Of a DNA stretch of 64,000 nucleotides, positions 36,354-45,180 are shown one piece after another. A model generated the notes under the pieces. That model was given only the letters and a program-made list of their open reading frames with translations, was not told where the DNA came from and did not search any database. This DNA is from Tropicibacter alexandrii. GTDB lineage: Bacteria; Pseudomonadota; Alphaproteobacteria; Rhodobacterales; Rhodobacteraceae. The stretch spans positions 62,001 to 126,000 of the forward strand of contig NZ_RCTZ02000011.1 in NCBI RefSeq assembly GCF_003667315.2, read 5' to 3'. Within the stretch, counting starts at the first letter, position 1; each line of letters begins with the position of its first letter. The position numbers and the translations under genes were made by a program.

Positions 36354-37939
36354 AACGCTTTGCCGCGCTTTTCAGGGCGTTGGACGAAACCACAAAAACC
36401 AGCCTGAAAACAAAGGCTTTGGCGGATTACTTCAGTCACGCTCCGGATCGCGACAAGCTGTGGTGCGTGGCGCTGTTTTCCGGCCGCCGTCCGAAACGCG
36501 CCGTCACCACCACGCAGCTGCGCGAATGGGCCGCAGAGGCCGCCAACCTGCCGCTTTGGCTGCTGGAGGACAGCTACAACATCGTCGGCGATCTGGCGGA
36601 AACGCTGGCGCTGATCCTGCCGGAGCCGACCGCGACCTCGGATCACGACCTGACCTTCTGGCTGACCGAGTTGCAAGCCCTCCACGATCTCGACCCCGAC
36701 GCCCGCAAGGCCCGCATTCTGGGTGCATGGAACCAGCTCGACCCGACCGAGCGGCTGATCTTCAACAAGCTGATCACCGGCGGTTTCCGCATCGGTGTCA
36801 GCCGCAAGCTGATGACCCGCGCACTGGCACAGGCCACCGGGCAGGCGGAATCGGTGCTCGCGCATAAGTTGATGGGTAACTGGACCCCGACGACGACCGA
36901 CTGGACCCGGCTGATCGAGGCCAACGACCCGCAGGCCGTCAGCGCGCGCCCCTACCCGTTCTACCTTGCCTACCAGCTCGAAGTCCCACCCGACACGCTC
37001 GGCGCCCCCGGCGACTGGCAGGCGGAATGGAAATGGGACGGAATCCGGGGCCAGCTGGTGCTGCGCGACACCCATCACCTGTGGTCGCGCGGCGAGGAAC
37101 TGATCACCGACCGTTTCCCCGAATTCGCCCGCGCCGCCGATTTCCTGCCCCAAGGCACGGTGCTGGATGGCGAGATCGTCACGTGGGACGGGGCGCAGCC
37201 CCTGCCCTTTGCCACGCTGCAAACCCGAATCGGGCGCAAGACCGTGCCGAAAAAGCTGCTAAAGGACGCCCCCGCGATCCTGCTGGCCTATGACCTGCTC
37301 GAAGATCGGGGCGAGGACATCCGCCAACATCCCTTGGCCGAGCGCCGCGCGCGTCTCGACGCGCTGCTTTCCGATCTGCCCGTTGATGCACCGCTGCGCC
37401 CCTCGCCCCTGATCGCCTTCGACGACTGGCCCGAACTGGCCCGGACCCGCGCCAAGGCCCGCGACCACCGCGCCGAGGGGCTGATGCTGAAACGCCGCGA
37501 CGCGCCCTATCTCGATGGCCGCAAGAAAGGCGACTGGTGGAAATGGAAGCTTGACCCGCTGACCGTTGACGCGGTGATGATCTATGCCCAGTCCGGCCAT
37601 GGACGCCGCGCCAACCTGTTCACCGACTTCACTTTTGCGGTCTGGAAGGGCAACGATCTGGTGCCGTTTACCAAGGCCTATTCCGGCCTGACCGATGCGG
37701 AGTTCGAGCAGATCACCCATTGGGTCCGCCGCAACACGCTGCAACGCTTTGGCCCGGTGCGGCAGGTCACGCCCGAACATGTGTTCGAGATCGCCTTCGA
37801 GGGCATCCAAGCCAGCCCGCGCCATAAGTCCGGCATCGCCCTGCGCTTTCCCCGCATGGCCCGCTGGCGGCATGACAAGCCGGTGCAAGAGGCCAACACG
37901 CTCGACGATCTGCATGCACTGCTGGCCGCCTACGGGTAA
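36350..37939 (+). CDS. ATP-dependent DNA ligase (LigB type)
   Basis: The product has 529 residues. The adenylation lysine is Lys228 in EWKWDGIRG. Downstream ligase motifs include WSRGEELIT, VLDGEIVTW, AEGLMLKRRDAPY and the OB-fold entry GDWWKWKLDPLTVDAVMI. The N-terminal 200 residues form the DNA-binding domain. A GGAGGA site precedes the ATG inside the exonuclease gene. It would seal nicks after trimming by the adjacent exonuclease. It differs from the essential NAD-dependent LigA, which is elsewhere. Confidence 0.95.
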   Translation: MKRFAALFRALDETTKTSLKTKALADYFSHAPDRDKLWCVALFSGRRPKRAVTTTQLREWAAEAANLPLWLLEDSYNIVGDLAETLALILPEPTATSDHDLTFWLTELQALHDLDPDARKARILGAWNQLDPTERLIFNKLITGGFRIGVSRKLMTRALAQATGQAESVLAHKLMGNWTPTTTDWTRLIEANDPQAVSARPYPFYLAYQLEVPPDTLGAPGDWQAEWKWDGIRGQLVLRDTHHLWSRGEELITDRFPEFARAADFLPQGTVLDGEIVTWDGAQPLPFATLQTRIGRKTVPKKLLKDAPAILLAYDLLEDRGEDIRQHPLAERRARLDALLSDLPVDAPLRPSPLIAFDDWPELARTRAKARDHRAEGLMLKRRDAPYLDGRKKGDWWKWKLDPLTVDAVMIYAQSGHGRRANLFTDFTFAVWKGNDLVPFTKAYSGLTDAEFEQITHWVRRNTLQRFGPVRQVTPEHVFEIAFEGIQASPRHKSGIALRFPRMARWRHDKPVQEANTLDDLHALLAAYG

Positions 37940-37974
37940 TATGACACCTTTTCCTTCGTCGTTCCGCGTGCCAT

Positions 37975-37995
37975 TCTTTCTGCACAGCAGAAAGA
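37975..37995 (+). promoter_or_regulatory. Leader hairpin covering the ribosome-binding site of the outer-membrane protein gene
   Basis: TCTTTCTGC-aca-GCAGAAAGA is a perfect nine-base-pair hairpin ending seven bases before the ATG at 38003. The best Shine-Dalgarno-like sequence (AGAAAG) lies in its 3' arm, so folding would hide it. Translational control is an inference. Confidence 0.5.
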
Positions 37996-38002
37996 CATCC
38001 GC

Positions 38003-38866
38003 ATGCGCCTATCCCTGATCCTTGCCATCGCCGCCCTGCCCGCAGGGCTGCACGCCCAGTCCATAGATTTCGACGGAACCGTCAGCCTCGGCGCGACCGA
38101 TGCCTATGCCAGCCACGGCGTAGGCCAGATTGATGCGACGGTGACGATCCCCTTGTCGCAAAGTTGGCCGCTGAGCTTTGAGCTGGGCACCTATCTGTTT
38201 GCGCTTGATGGCAAGCGCCCGCATGAAACCTATGCCGCCCTTGTCTGGAACGACACATGGCGGCTGGGCGCGGTGCGCCCGGCCTATGACGCGGTGCTGC
38301 CCTCGGTGTTCGAGCGGAACGCCCCCTATCTGGCTTATGCCCGCGCCGAATACGCCCGCGCCCATGCCACGACCGAAGCCATGCGACGCACCGCCGTGCC
38401 ATGGGGCCTCAGCTATACCCACCAGGCGGGGGATCTGCGCTTTTGGGTATCGGCGCATGATGCTGTCAAGGGCGGCTTCCGCTCCGCCTCTGTGGCGCTG
38501 GAATGGCAGCGCGGTCCGTGGACCGTGGCCGCCGCCGTCGAAGGCGTGTGGGACCGCGCTTCGATCTATGACGGGATCAACGCCAAGCTCGGCGCGCGCT
38601 ACGATTTCGGCGATGTCGAGATCGGGCTGGGCTGGCTGCACCCGAATGCCAGCGGCTTGCCCGATGCGCTTGCGCTGCATGCCGCGTGGGAGGTCAACCA
38701 GCGCGTGACCCTGTCGGCCTTCGGTGAATTTACCGAAAACGGACGCAATGACGCCTATGGCCTGTCGGCGCGCTATGCGATCCGCCCCGATCTGGATGTT
38801 ACCCTGGCTGCTACCGATGGCGCGGCGGGCAGCGCCTTTCATCTGACATTGGCGCATCGGTTCTGA
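38003..38866 (+). CDS. Predicted outer-membrane beta-barrel protein
   Basis: The product has 287 residues with a signal peptide (MRLSLILAIAALPAGLHAQS). The mature part alternates polar and aromatic residues in short strands (YAALVWNDTWRLGAVRP, WGLSYTHQAGDLRFWVSAHD, ALEWQRGPWTVAAAVEGVWD) and ends in Phe (HLTLAHRF), the usual beta-barrel end signal. I do not recognise a named family; a small porin-like or TorF-type protein is possible. Confidence 0.72.
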   Translation: MRLSLILAIAALPAGLHAQSIDFDGTVSLGATDAYASHGVGQIDATVTIPLSQSWPLSFELGTYLFALDGKRPHETYAALVWNDTWRLGAVRPAYDAVLPSVFERNAPYLAYARAEYARAHATTEAMRRTAVPWGLSYTHQAGDLRFWVSAHDAVKGGFRSASVALEWQRGPWTVAAAVEGVWDRASIYDGINAKLGARYDFGDVEIGLGWLHPNASGLPDALALHAAWEVNQRVTLSAFGEFTENGRNDAYGLSARYAIRPDLDVTLAATDGAAGSAFHLTLAHRF

Positions 38867-38874
38867 CCGGGAAC

Positions 38875-38896
38875 CCGAATTTTCATGAAAATTCGG
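38875..38896. repeat. AT-centred palindrome downstream of the outer-membrane protein gene
   Basis: CCGAATTTTCA/TGAAAATTCGG is a perfect 22-base palindrome nine bases past the stop. A related palindrome (GAAATTTCA/TGAAATTTC) lies at 42637-42654. Confidence 0.8.
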
Positions 38897-38987
38897 CACC
38901 ATCCGGAGCGGCAAAATCACTCTCACGCCTTGAACCCGGCCCCTGCCCGCGCTTACCTCCTGTGCAAACGACAACAGGAGACGCCCC

Positions 38988-40802
38988 ATGACCATCCAGC
39001 CACTCTTTGACGCAAATGCCAGCGCCGGAGGCAAGGATCTGGGCGGCTTGCCCGAATGGGACCTGACCGATCTCTACGCCTCCCCCGACGCACCAGAGCT
39101 GAAGCGCGATCTGGACTGGCTGGAACAGGCCTGCGCCAGCTTTGCCGCCGATTACGAGGGCAAGCTGGCAGACTTGTCCGCTGACGACTTCCTGACCTGC
39201 GTGCAACGCAACGAAAAGATCGACATGGTCGCCGGTCGCATCATGTCCTTTGCGGGCCTGCGCTATTACCAGATGACCGTCGATCCGGAGCGGGCGAAAT
39301 TCCTGTCGGACTGTCAGGAAAAGCTGACCAATTACACCACGCCGCTGGTCTTCTTTACGCTGGAACTGAACCGGCTCGACGATGACCATCTGGACAAGCT
39401 GTTCGCGCAAAACGCCGATCTTGCCCGCTACAAGCCGGTCTTCGACCGCATCCGCGCGATGAAGCCCTACCAGCTCTCCGACGAGATGGAGAAGTTCCTC
39501 CACGACATGGGCGTGGTCGGCGACGCGTGGGAGCGGCTGTTCGATGAGACCATCGCCAGCCTGACCTTCGAGATCGACGGCGAAGAGTTGAACATCGAAT
39601 CCACGCTGAACTTCCTGACCGAGCAGGATCGCAGCAAACGCGAGGCGGCGGCGCATGAACTGGCCCGCGTCTTTGGTGAGAACATCAAGATCTTTGCCCG
39701 CGTCCACAACACACAGGCCAAGGAAAAAGAGGTCATGGACCGCTGGCGCGGCATGCCCACGGCGCAGACCGGCCGCCACCTGTCGAACCACGTCGAACCC
39801 GAGGTGGTCGAGGCGCTGCGCAATGCCGTGGTGGACGCCTATCCGCGCCTGTCGCACCGCTATTATGCGTTGAAAGCCAAGTGGTTGGGGCTGGACACGT
39901 TGCAAGTCTGGGATCGCAACGCCCCCCTGCCGATGGAGGCCACGCGCACCGTCAAATGGGACGAGGCGCGCGAGACGGTGATGAACGCTTATAACGCCTT
40001 CGACCCGCGCATGGGAGAGATCGCCACGCCCTTCTTCGACAAGGGCTGGATCGACGCCGCCGTGAAACCGGGCAAGGCACCGGGGGCCTTCGCGCACCCC
40101 ACCGTCACCGATGTGCACCCTTATGTGATGCTCAACTACCTCGGCAAACCGCGCGACGTGATGACCTTGGCCCACGAATTGGGTCACGGCGTGCATCAAG
40201 TGCTGGCCGCGGGGCAAGGCGAGATGCTGTCCTCGACGCCGTTGACTCTGGCCGAAACCGCAAGCGTGTTCGGCGAGATGCTGACCTTCCAGCGGATGCT
40301 CGACAACGCGAAGGATGACAAGGAACGCAAGGTCCTGCTGGCGGGCAAGGTCGAGGACATGATCAACACCGTCGTGCGCCAGATCGCCTTCTACGACTTC
40401 GAATGCAAGCTGCACGCGGCGCGGCGCGGCGGCGAGCTGACCCCGGATGACATCAACGCCCTGTGGATGTCGGTGCAGGCCGAAAGCCTCGGCCCGGTCT
40501 TCGAATTCATGGATGGGTATGAGACCTTCTGGGCCTACATCCCGCATTTCGTCCACTCGCCCTTCTACGTCTATGCCTATGCGTTCGGCGACGGGTTGGT
40601 GAACGCGCTCTATGCCGCCTATCAGGAAAACCCCGAGGGCTTTCAGGACAAGTATTTCGACATGCTCAAGGCGGGCGGGTCCAAGCACCACAAGGAATTG
40701 CTGGCGCCGTTTGGTCTGGACGCCTCTGACCCGAAGTTCTGGGACAAGGGCCTGTCGATGATCGAAGGCTTCATCGACCAGCTCGAAGCGATGGAAGACT
40801 AG
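38988..40802 (+). CDS. pepF: Oligoendopeptidase F (M3 family)
   Basis: This 604-residue cytoplasmic zinc metallopeptidase cleaves peptides of roughly 7-17 residues. The zinc motif HELGHGVHQ has ligands His396 and His400 and catalytic Glu397; the third ligand Glu is in LAETASVFGEMLTF. The C-terminal FVHSPFYVYAYAFGDGLVNA is typical of the M3B group. AGGAG precedes the start. It stands alone, followed by an inverted repeat of another dispersed family. Confidence 0.95.
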   Translation: MTIQPLFDANASAGGKDLGGLPEWDLTDLYASPDAPELKRDLDWLEQACASFAADYEGKLADLSADDFLTCVQRNEKIDMVAGRIMSFAGLRYYQMTVDPERAKFLSDCQEKLTNYTTPLVFFTLELNRLDDDHLDKLFAQNADLARYKPVFDRIRAMKPYQLSDEMEKFLHDMGVVGDAWERLFDETIASLTFEIDGEELNIESTLNFLTEQDRSKREAAAHELARVFGENIKIFARVHNTQAKEKEVMDRWRGMPTAQTGRHLSNHVEPEVVEALRNAVVDAYPRLSHRYYALKAKWLGLDTLQVWDRNAPLPMEATRTVKWDEARETVMNAYNAFDPRMGEIATPFFDKGWIDAAVKPGKAPGAFAHPTVTDVHPYVMLNYLGKPRDVMTLAHELGHGVHQVLAAGQGEMLSSTPLTLAETASVFGEMLTFQRMLDNAKDDKERKVLLAGKVEDMINTVVRQIAFYDFECKLHAARRGGELTPDDINALWMSVQAESLGPVFEFMDGYETFWAYIPHFVHSPFYVYAYAFGDGLVNALYAAYQENPEGFQDKYFDMLKAGGSKHHKELLAPFGLDASDPKFWDKGLSMIEGFIDQLEAMED

Positions 40803-40812
40803 GCGACACGCG

Positions 40813-40876
40813 CCCCGGGCTTGACCCGGGGCCTCCACCCCAGCGCAGGCCAAGAGGTCCCGGGTCAAGCCCGGGA
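40813..40876. repeat. Intergenic inverted repeat, CCCGGGCTTGACCCGGG family (copy 1)
   Basis: The arm CCCCGGGCTTGACCCGGGGC CTC (40813-40835) faces GAGGTCCCGGGTCAAGCCCG (40854-40876). It fills the pepF to GNAT gap. A second copy of the same family lies at 62862-62930. Confidence 0.8.
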
Positions 40877-40906
40877 CACGGGTCTGCTCCGCGCCAAGAG
40901 ATCCGC

Positions 40907-41404
40907 ATGACCGTCACGCTCCGCCCCCTCGCACCGTCCGACCTGCACCTGACCGACGGCTTCACCCTGCCGCCCGATCAGGCCCCGTTTGCCGATCTGC
41001 CACGCCAGACGATGAGCAAAGGCGCGGCGCGGGACGGCCATCTGATCTTGTCGGACAATCAGCCGGTAGGTTTCTTCGCCATCGACCGCGACTATGCCGA
41101 AACCCAAGACTCCGCCCCGGAGGGCGTGATTGGCCTGCGCATGTTCCTGATCGACCATGCGCATCAGGGCCGCGGCCTTGCCAAATCCGCCTGCGCCGCG
41201 CTGCGCCCCTACCTCGCGCAGCATTACGACGCGCCGGAATGCTGGCTGACCGTCAACGCAAAGAACCCAGCCGCCCGCGCCGCCTATCTGCATGGCGGCT
41301 TTGTCGATACCGGCGCGCTCTACCTCGATGGCGGTTACGGCCCGCAGCACATCCTGCGACTGCCGCTTACTTCAGTTGCGAATCCTTCGAGCCGCGCCGG
41401 TTGA
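40907..41404 (+). CDS. GNAT-family acetyltransferase
   Basis: The product has 165 residues. The GNAT acetyl-CoA-binding motif A is visible in GLRMFLIDHAHQGRGLAKSA, followed by motif B around WLTVNAKNPAARAAYLHGGF. The N-terminal ITLRPLAPSD-like strand is typical. The acceptor substrate is unknown. Its 3' end overlaps the convergent zinc-finger gene by 38 bases. Confidence 0.88.
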   Translation: MTVTLRPLAPSDLHLTDGFTLPPDQAPFADLPRQTMSKGAARDGHLILSDNQPVGFFAIDRDYAETQDSAPEGVIGLRMFLIDHAHQGRGLAKSACAALRPYLAQHYDAPECWLTVNAKNPAARAAYLHGGFVDTGALYLDGGYGPQHILRLPLTSVANPSSRAG

Positions 41405-41636
41405 TCCCGCCCTTGCGCGCCTGCTGGCCCTGCCGTTCGGAGGCGCAGTCCACGCACAGCTTGACCCCGGGCAGCGCCGCGCGCCGCGCCTCGGGGATTT
41501 CCTCTCCGCATTCCGCGCAATCCGTCAGGCTTTCGCCCACCGGGCCGCGCCGTGCCCGCAGACGCGCCAGTTCATCGGCGATCGACGCCTCGATCTGTTC
41601 CGACACCGCGCCGTCGCGTGTCCATCCTCCGGCCAT
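41367..41636 (-). CDS. DksA/TraR-type C4 zinc-finger protein
   Basis: The product has 89 residues. A C4 zinc finger (CAECGEEIPEARRAALPG, then LCVDCASE) with a preceding helix (IEASIADELARLRARRG) matches short DksA/TraR proteins, which bind RNA polymerase through its secondary channel. The acidic tip of the DksA coiled coil is not clear. ATG 41636 has AAGGAGAG upstream; the longer open frame lacks support. It is divergent from the glutathione peroxidase gene. Confidence 0.87.
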   Translation of the reverse strand: MAGGWTRDGAVSEQIEASIADELARLRARRGPVGESLTDCAECGEEIPEARRAALPGVKLCVDCASERQGQQARKGGINRRGSKDSQLK

Positions 41637-41736
41637 GACATCTCTCCTTTCGGTCCAGAAAATCATGCGGACCAACGCCGGGCAAGCCCGTTGACATGCG
41701 GCCTGCCGCACTATCTTTGCCGAAAGGAGACCTGCC

Positions 41737-42252
41737 ATGCGCCGCCTTGCCCTTGTCCTGAGCCTGATCGCCGGCACTGCCGCCGCCGCCCCGAACGTGC
41801 CCTTCGACAACATCGATGGCGGCCCGCTGTCGCTTGACCAATACGCGGGCCAGCTGGTGCTGCTGGTCAACACCGCCTCGCGCTGCGGGTTCACGCCGCA
41901 ATATGACGGGCTTCAGGCGCTTTATGACCGCTACAAGGATCGAGGTCTGGTCGTCGTCACCGTGCCCTCGAACGATTTCCGGCAGGAACTGGCGACCGGC
42001 GAACAGGTGGCGGAATTCTGCGCCATCAATTTCGGCCTGACGCTGCCGATGACGGACATCACCCATGTGCGCGGCGAGCAGGCGCACCCGGTCTACAAAT
42101 GGCTGGCCGAGGAACACGGATTTACGCCGCAATGGAACTTCAACAAGGTGTTGCTGGATGGCGAGGGCAACTTCGTTGCCGCCTTTGGCAGCAGTGCGCG
42201 GCCCCTCTCGCGCAACATCACCAACGCTGTAGAAGCCCTTCTGAACAAATGA
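41737..42252 (+). CDS. Periplasmic glutathione peroxidase (Cys type)
   Basis: The product has 171 residues with a signal peptide (MRRLALVLSLIAGTAAAAP). The active-site block VNTASRCGFTPQYDGLQ carries Cys50 where animal enzymes use selenocysteine. VVTVPSNDF and PQWNFNKVLLD supply the other conserved residues of the catalytic set. Export suggests protection of the periplasm from peroxides, most likely using thioredoxin-type donors. AAGGAGA precedes the start. Confidence 0.93.
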   Translation: MRRLALVLSLIAGTAAAAPNVPFDNIDGGPLSLDQYAGQLVLLVNTASRCGFTPQYDGLQALYDRYKDRGLVVVTVPSNDFRQELATGEQVAEFCAINFGLTLPMTDITHVRGEQAHPVYKWLAEEHGFTPQWNFNKVLLDGEGNFVAAFGSSARPLSRNITNAVEALLNK

Positions 42253-42255
42253 AAA

Positions 42256-42278
42256 CCCCCGACGCGGCGCGCCGGGGG
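42256..42278. terminator. Bidirectional hairpin between gpx and the DUF465 gene
   Basis: CCCCCG (42256-42261) pairs with CGGGGG (42273-42278), with GCG/CGC pairing inside. It lies four bases past the peroxidase stop; four A residues precede it, giving a short T-run on the minus strand. Confidence 0.6.
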
Positions 42279-42300
42279 CCTGTTTCACGGTCGGGGCGGA

Positions 42301-42540
42301 TCAGGACGCCTTGAGCAGGCCGTAGATCTCGTCCTTGAGCGCCGCGCGTTCCTTGCGCAGCTGGTCTTCGGCCAGCTGTTCCATCGGCTCGACATTGGTC
42401 TCGGCGCGGTGCACCCGACGGTTGATCTCGTGATACTTGTCCGCCAGTTTGACGAAATGCGCGTCGGACGTCTTTAGCGCCGACATCTTTTCCGCGAATT
42501 CCGGAAATTCCTCGTGCAGTTCATGGGGGGTGTGGGACAT
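42301..42540 (-). CDS. Small DUF465/YdcH-family protein
   Basis: The product has 79 residues, all helical and charged. HELHEEFPEFAEKMSALKTS, then HFVKLADKYHEINRRVHRAE match YdcH/DUF465. ATG 42540 is preceded by GGAGGAG. The longer open frame to 42636 is unsupported. The function is unknown; the family is a short coiled-coil type. Confidence 0.88.
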   Translation of the reverse strand: MSHTPHELHEEFPEFAEKMSALKTSDAHFVKLADKYHEINRRVHRAETNVEPMEQLAEDQLRKERAALKDEIYGLLKAS

Positions 42541-42636
42541 CTCGCGTCTCCTCCTTTTTTTGCCTTGTCTGACAAGAGATTGGCACGCGCCGTAAGCCCC
42601 GACCTTGACGCGGATCAATAGATGCGTCGCAGGCAC

Positions 42637-42654
42637 GAAATTTCATGAAATTTC
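42637..42654. repeat. AT-centred palindrome downstream of the thermonuclease gene
   Basis: GAAATTTCA/TGAAATTTC is a perfect 18-base palindrome directly at the end of the thermonuclease gene. It is related to the 38875-38896 palindrome. Confidence 0.7.
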
Positions 42655-43333
42655 AGACCTTCGAGCGCCGCCAGCCGGCTGCACGGGCCTCCGCCTCGGT
42701 GCAGAAATAGCGCTCGCCCTTGGAGGGACTGATCTTCGTCCGGGTGTAGTATTCCTGACCGGGCACATGGTAGATGCGCACGCCCTTCGAATTGATGTTG
42801 CCCTTGATCTTGCAGTCCTGAGGCACGGCGCGGGCCAATTGCGCCTCGCGCCCCTGCCGTCCCACCGCGCGAAAGGCCGCAGGCCGCATGACGCCGGTGC
42901 CAAACAGCCCCGCCTTGACGCGACGGGCATAGGCTTCGTCACCGATGTAGCGGTCGGAATATTTCGGATAGGCAAAGGCCAGCCCGCCACGCACGAGATC
43001 GCGGTTCAGCTCGGACGTACCGTCCATGCAGATTGCGACGATGCGTGAATAACGGTCCGTATCCGTCTGAAAGCACTCCAGAACCCGGCCCTCATATCGA
43101 GCCGTGACCTCGGCGGTCACCCATTTGCCACAGGCCCACATCGGGGTGCCCTCGCCGCCGCAGCGCTGGTCGCCCTCGACCGCGTCGATGCCGTGCAACC
43201 GAATGCGCTGGCCGTCGATGACGAAGGTATCGCCGTCCACCACATGCGCAGGTCCGCGCACGGCCAGCCTGTCGCTCGCTTGTCCCGCCCCGGCCCACAG
43301 AGCCACCATCGCCATGATCGCAAATCTTAACAT
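42653..43333 (-). CDS. Exported thermonuclease (SNase-like) family protein
   Basis: The product has 226 residues with a signal peptide (MLRFAIMAMVALWAGAGQAS). The staphylococcal-nuclease fold shows VVDGDTFVIDGQRIRLHGID with the metal-binding Asp and catalytic Arg, then DRYSRIVAICM and LVRGGLAFAYPKYS. The last 55 residues (CKIKGNINSKGVRIYHVPGQ through YFCTEAEARAAGW) form an extra small domain that often ends in a Cys-containing motif in this group. A CtrA-like TTAA-N7-TTAA sequence overlaps the start codon. A later start at 43315 is possible. Confidence 0.88.
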   Translation of the reverse strand: MLRFAIMAMVALWAGAGQASDRLAVRGPAHVVDGDTFVIDGQRIRLHGIDAVEGDQRCGGEGTPMWACGKWVTAEVTARYEGRVLECFQTDTDRYSRIVAICMDGTSELNRDLVRGGLAFAYPKYSDRYIGDEAYARRVKAGLFGTGVMRPAAFRAVGRQGREAQLARAVPQDCKIKGNINSKGVRIYHVPGQEYYTRTKISPSKGERYFCTEAEARAAGWRRSKV

Positions 43334-43387
43334 TCCGTTAAGATCGGCGTTCCGGTGCCCGGTTTCAACCGAATCTGTTAAGGAAAG

Positions 43388-45040
43388 TTAACGCTGCTGC
43401 GCCTGCCAATCGGGGTGAATCCACGGCTCTGACTCGTCGCGCGGCAGGCTGCGCCCCAGCACGTGATCTGCGATCTTCTCGCCAACCATGATCGAGGGGG
43501 CGTTGAGGTTGCCATTGGTGATGCGCGGAAAGATCGAACTGTCCGCCACGCGCAGGCCCTCGACCCCAATGACCCTACCCTCGGGATCGACCACCGCGTG
43601 CGGGTCCTCTGCCGCGCCCATCCGGCAGGTGCCGCAGGGGTGATAGGCGCTTTCGGCATGCTCCCGTATGAACGCATCCAAAGCCTCGTCCGATTGCACG
43701 TCGGCGCCCGGCTGGATTTCCTTGCCGCGATACGGATCGAACGCCGCTTGACCAAAGATTTCCCGCGTCAGGCGAATGCATTGGCGAAAATCGGTCCAGT
43801 CCTCCGGGTCGGACATGTAGTTGAAGAAGATCCGCGGTGCCGCTTCGGGATCGCCGGAGTGCAAAGTGATCGCCCCCCGCGATTTCGACCGCATCGGCCC
43901 GACATGGGCCTGAAATCCATGCCCCTCGGCCGCGACCTTGCCGTCGTAGCGTACGGCGATCGGCAGGAAATGATATTGGATATCAGGATATTGCACCCCG
44001 GCCTTCGAGCGGATGAAACCGCAGCTCTCGAACTGGTTCGACGCGCCCGGACCCCGCCGCCGCAGCACCCATTGCGCCCCAACCCAAGCCTTGCCCCACA
44101 GGTTCCAATACTTCGCCAGACTGACCGGCTGCGTCGCGGCCATCTGGATATACAACTCAAGGTGGTCCTGCAGGTTCTGCCCCACGCCGGGCCGATCCGC
44201 CCGCACGCCGATGCCGAGGGCGCGCAGATGCGCCGCCGGGCCAATGCCCGAATGCATCAGCAGCGCCGGCGAGTTGATGGCAGAGGCCGCAACGATCACC
44301 TCCGCCCCCGCGCGGATCACCTCGACCTTCGGACCCCGGCGAATCTCGACCCCCACCGCGCGCCCGTCCTCGAACACCACGCGCCGGGCCAGCCCCCGCA
44401 CCAGCCGCGCGCCGCGTGCCAGCGCAGGCCGCAGATAGGCCTTGGCCGCCGACCACCGCTCGCCCTTCCAGACGGTCATGTCGAACGCGCCAAACCCTTC
44501 TTGTTGCGCGCCGTTATAGTCGCCGGTCACCGGATAACCCGCCTGCCGCCCGGCCTCGACGAAGGCCCGTGTCAACGGGTTGTCCCGCTTGCCCCGCGTC
44601 ACATGCAAGGGTCCGCCCCGCCCGCGCCATGCCGGGTCGCCGCCATGCCCGCCGGAATGCCAATCCTCCATGCGCTTGAAATAGGGCAAGACATCCGCAT
44701 AACCCCATGACTTGGCGCCACTTTCCTCCCAATGGGCATAGTCCATCGCGTGCCCGCGCACGTAGATCATGCCGTTGATCGAGCTTGACCCGCCAATGAC
44801 CTTGCCGCGCGGGGTCACCAGCCTGCGCCCGCCCAAGCCCGGCTCGGGCTCTGTGCTGTAGCCCCAGTCATAACGCTTCATGTTCATCGGATAGGACAGC
44901 GCGCCGGGCATGTTGATGAACGGCCCCCAATCGCTGCCACCATGCTCGATGACCGTGACGGACTTGCCCGCTTCGACCAGCCTGTAGGCCATGGCACAGC
45001 CCGCGCTGCCCGCGCCGATGATCACGTAATCTGACGTCAT
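43388..45040 (-). CDS. betA: Choline dehydrogenase
   Basis: This 550-residue GMC oxidoreductase oxidises choline to betaine aldehyde. The FAD dinucleotide motif is [15 protein letters not shown] (residues 6-20). GMC signatures [20 protein letters not shown] and [20 protein letters not shown] are present, and the C-terminal active-site pair is in [11 protein letters not shown] and [13 protein letters not shown] 45040 has GGAAAG upstream. It is on the same strand as betI-betC but separated from them by an opposite-strand methyltransferase. betB is not in the window. Confidence 0.94.
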   Translation of the reverse strand: MTSDYVIIGAGSAGCAMAYRLVEAGKSVTVIEHGGSDWGPFINMPGALSYPMNMKRYDWGYSTEPEPGLGGRRLVTPRGKVIGGSSSINGMIYVRGHAMDYAHWEESGAKSWGYADVLPYFKRMEDWHSGGHGGDPAWRGRGGPLHVTRGKRDNPLTRAFVEAGRQAGYPVTGDYNGAQQEGFGAFDMTVWKGERWSAAKAYLRPALARGARLVRGLARRVVFEDGRAVGVEIRRGPKVEVIRAGAEVIVAASAINSPALLMHSGIGPAAHLRALGIGVRADRPGVGQNLQDHLELYIQMAATQPVSLAKYWNLWGKAWVGAQWVLRRRGPGASNQFESCGFIRSKAGVQYPDIQYHFLPIAVRYDGKVAAEGHGFQAHVGPMRSKSRGAITLHSGDPEAAPRIFFNYMSDPEDWTDFRQCIRLTREIFGQAAFDPYRGKEIQPGADVQSDEALDAFIREHAESAYHPCGTCRMGAAEDPHAVVDPEGRVIGVEGLRVADSSIFPRITNGNLNAPSIMVGEKIADHVLGRSLPRDESEPWIHPDWQAQQR

Positions 45041-45180
45041 GGATGTCTTTCCGTATTTGTCTTGACAGGGGCCGGTGCTTGGCCGTAACGGCCAATCCGA
45101 TGCACCCGAGAGATGCAGCGTGTCGTTCGCCGCGTGGCCCGGTCCGGGCAAATGAGCGGACCCCTGAGAGATGATGAGCC

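Noticed and set aside
43378-43391. Second CtrA-like site TTAAGGAAAGTTAA near the betA end
   Set aside because: The spacing is six rather than seven bases, and it overlaps the betA stop codon.
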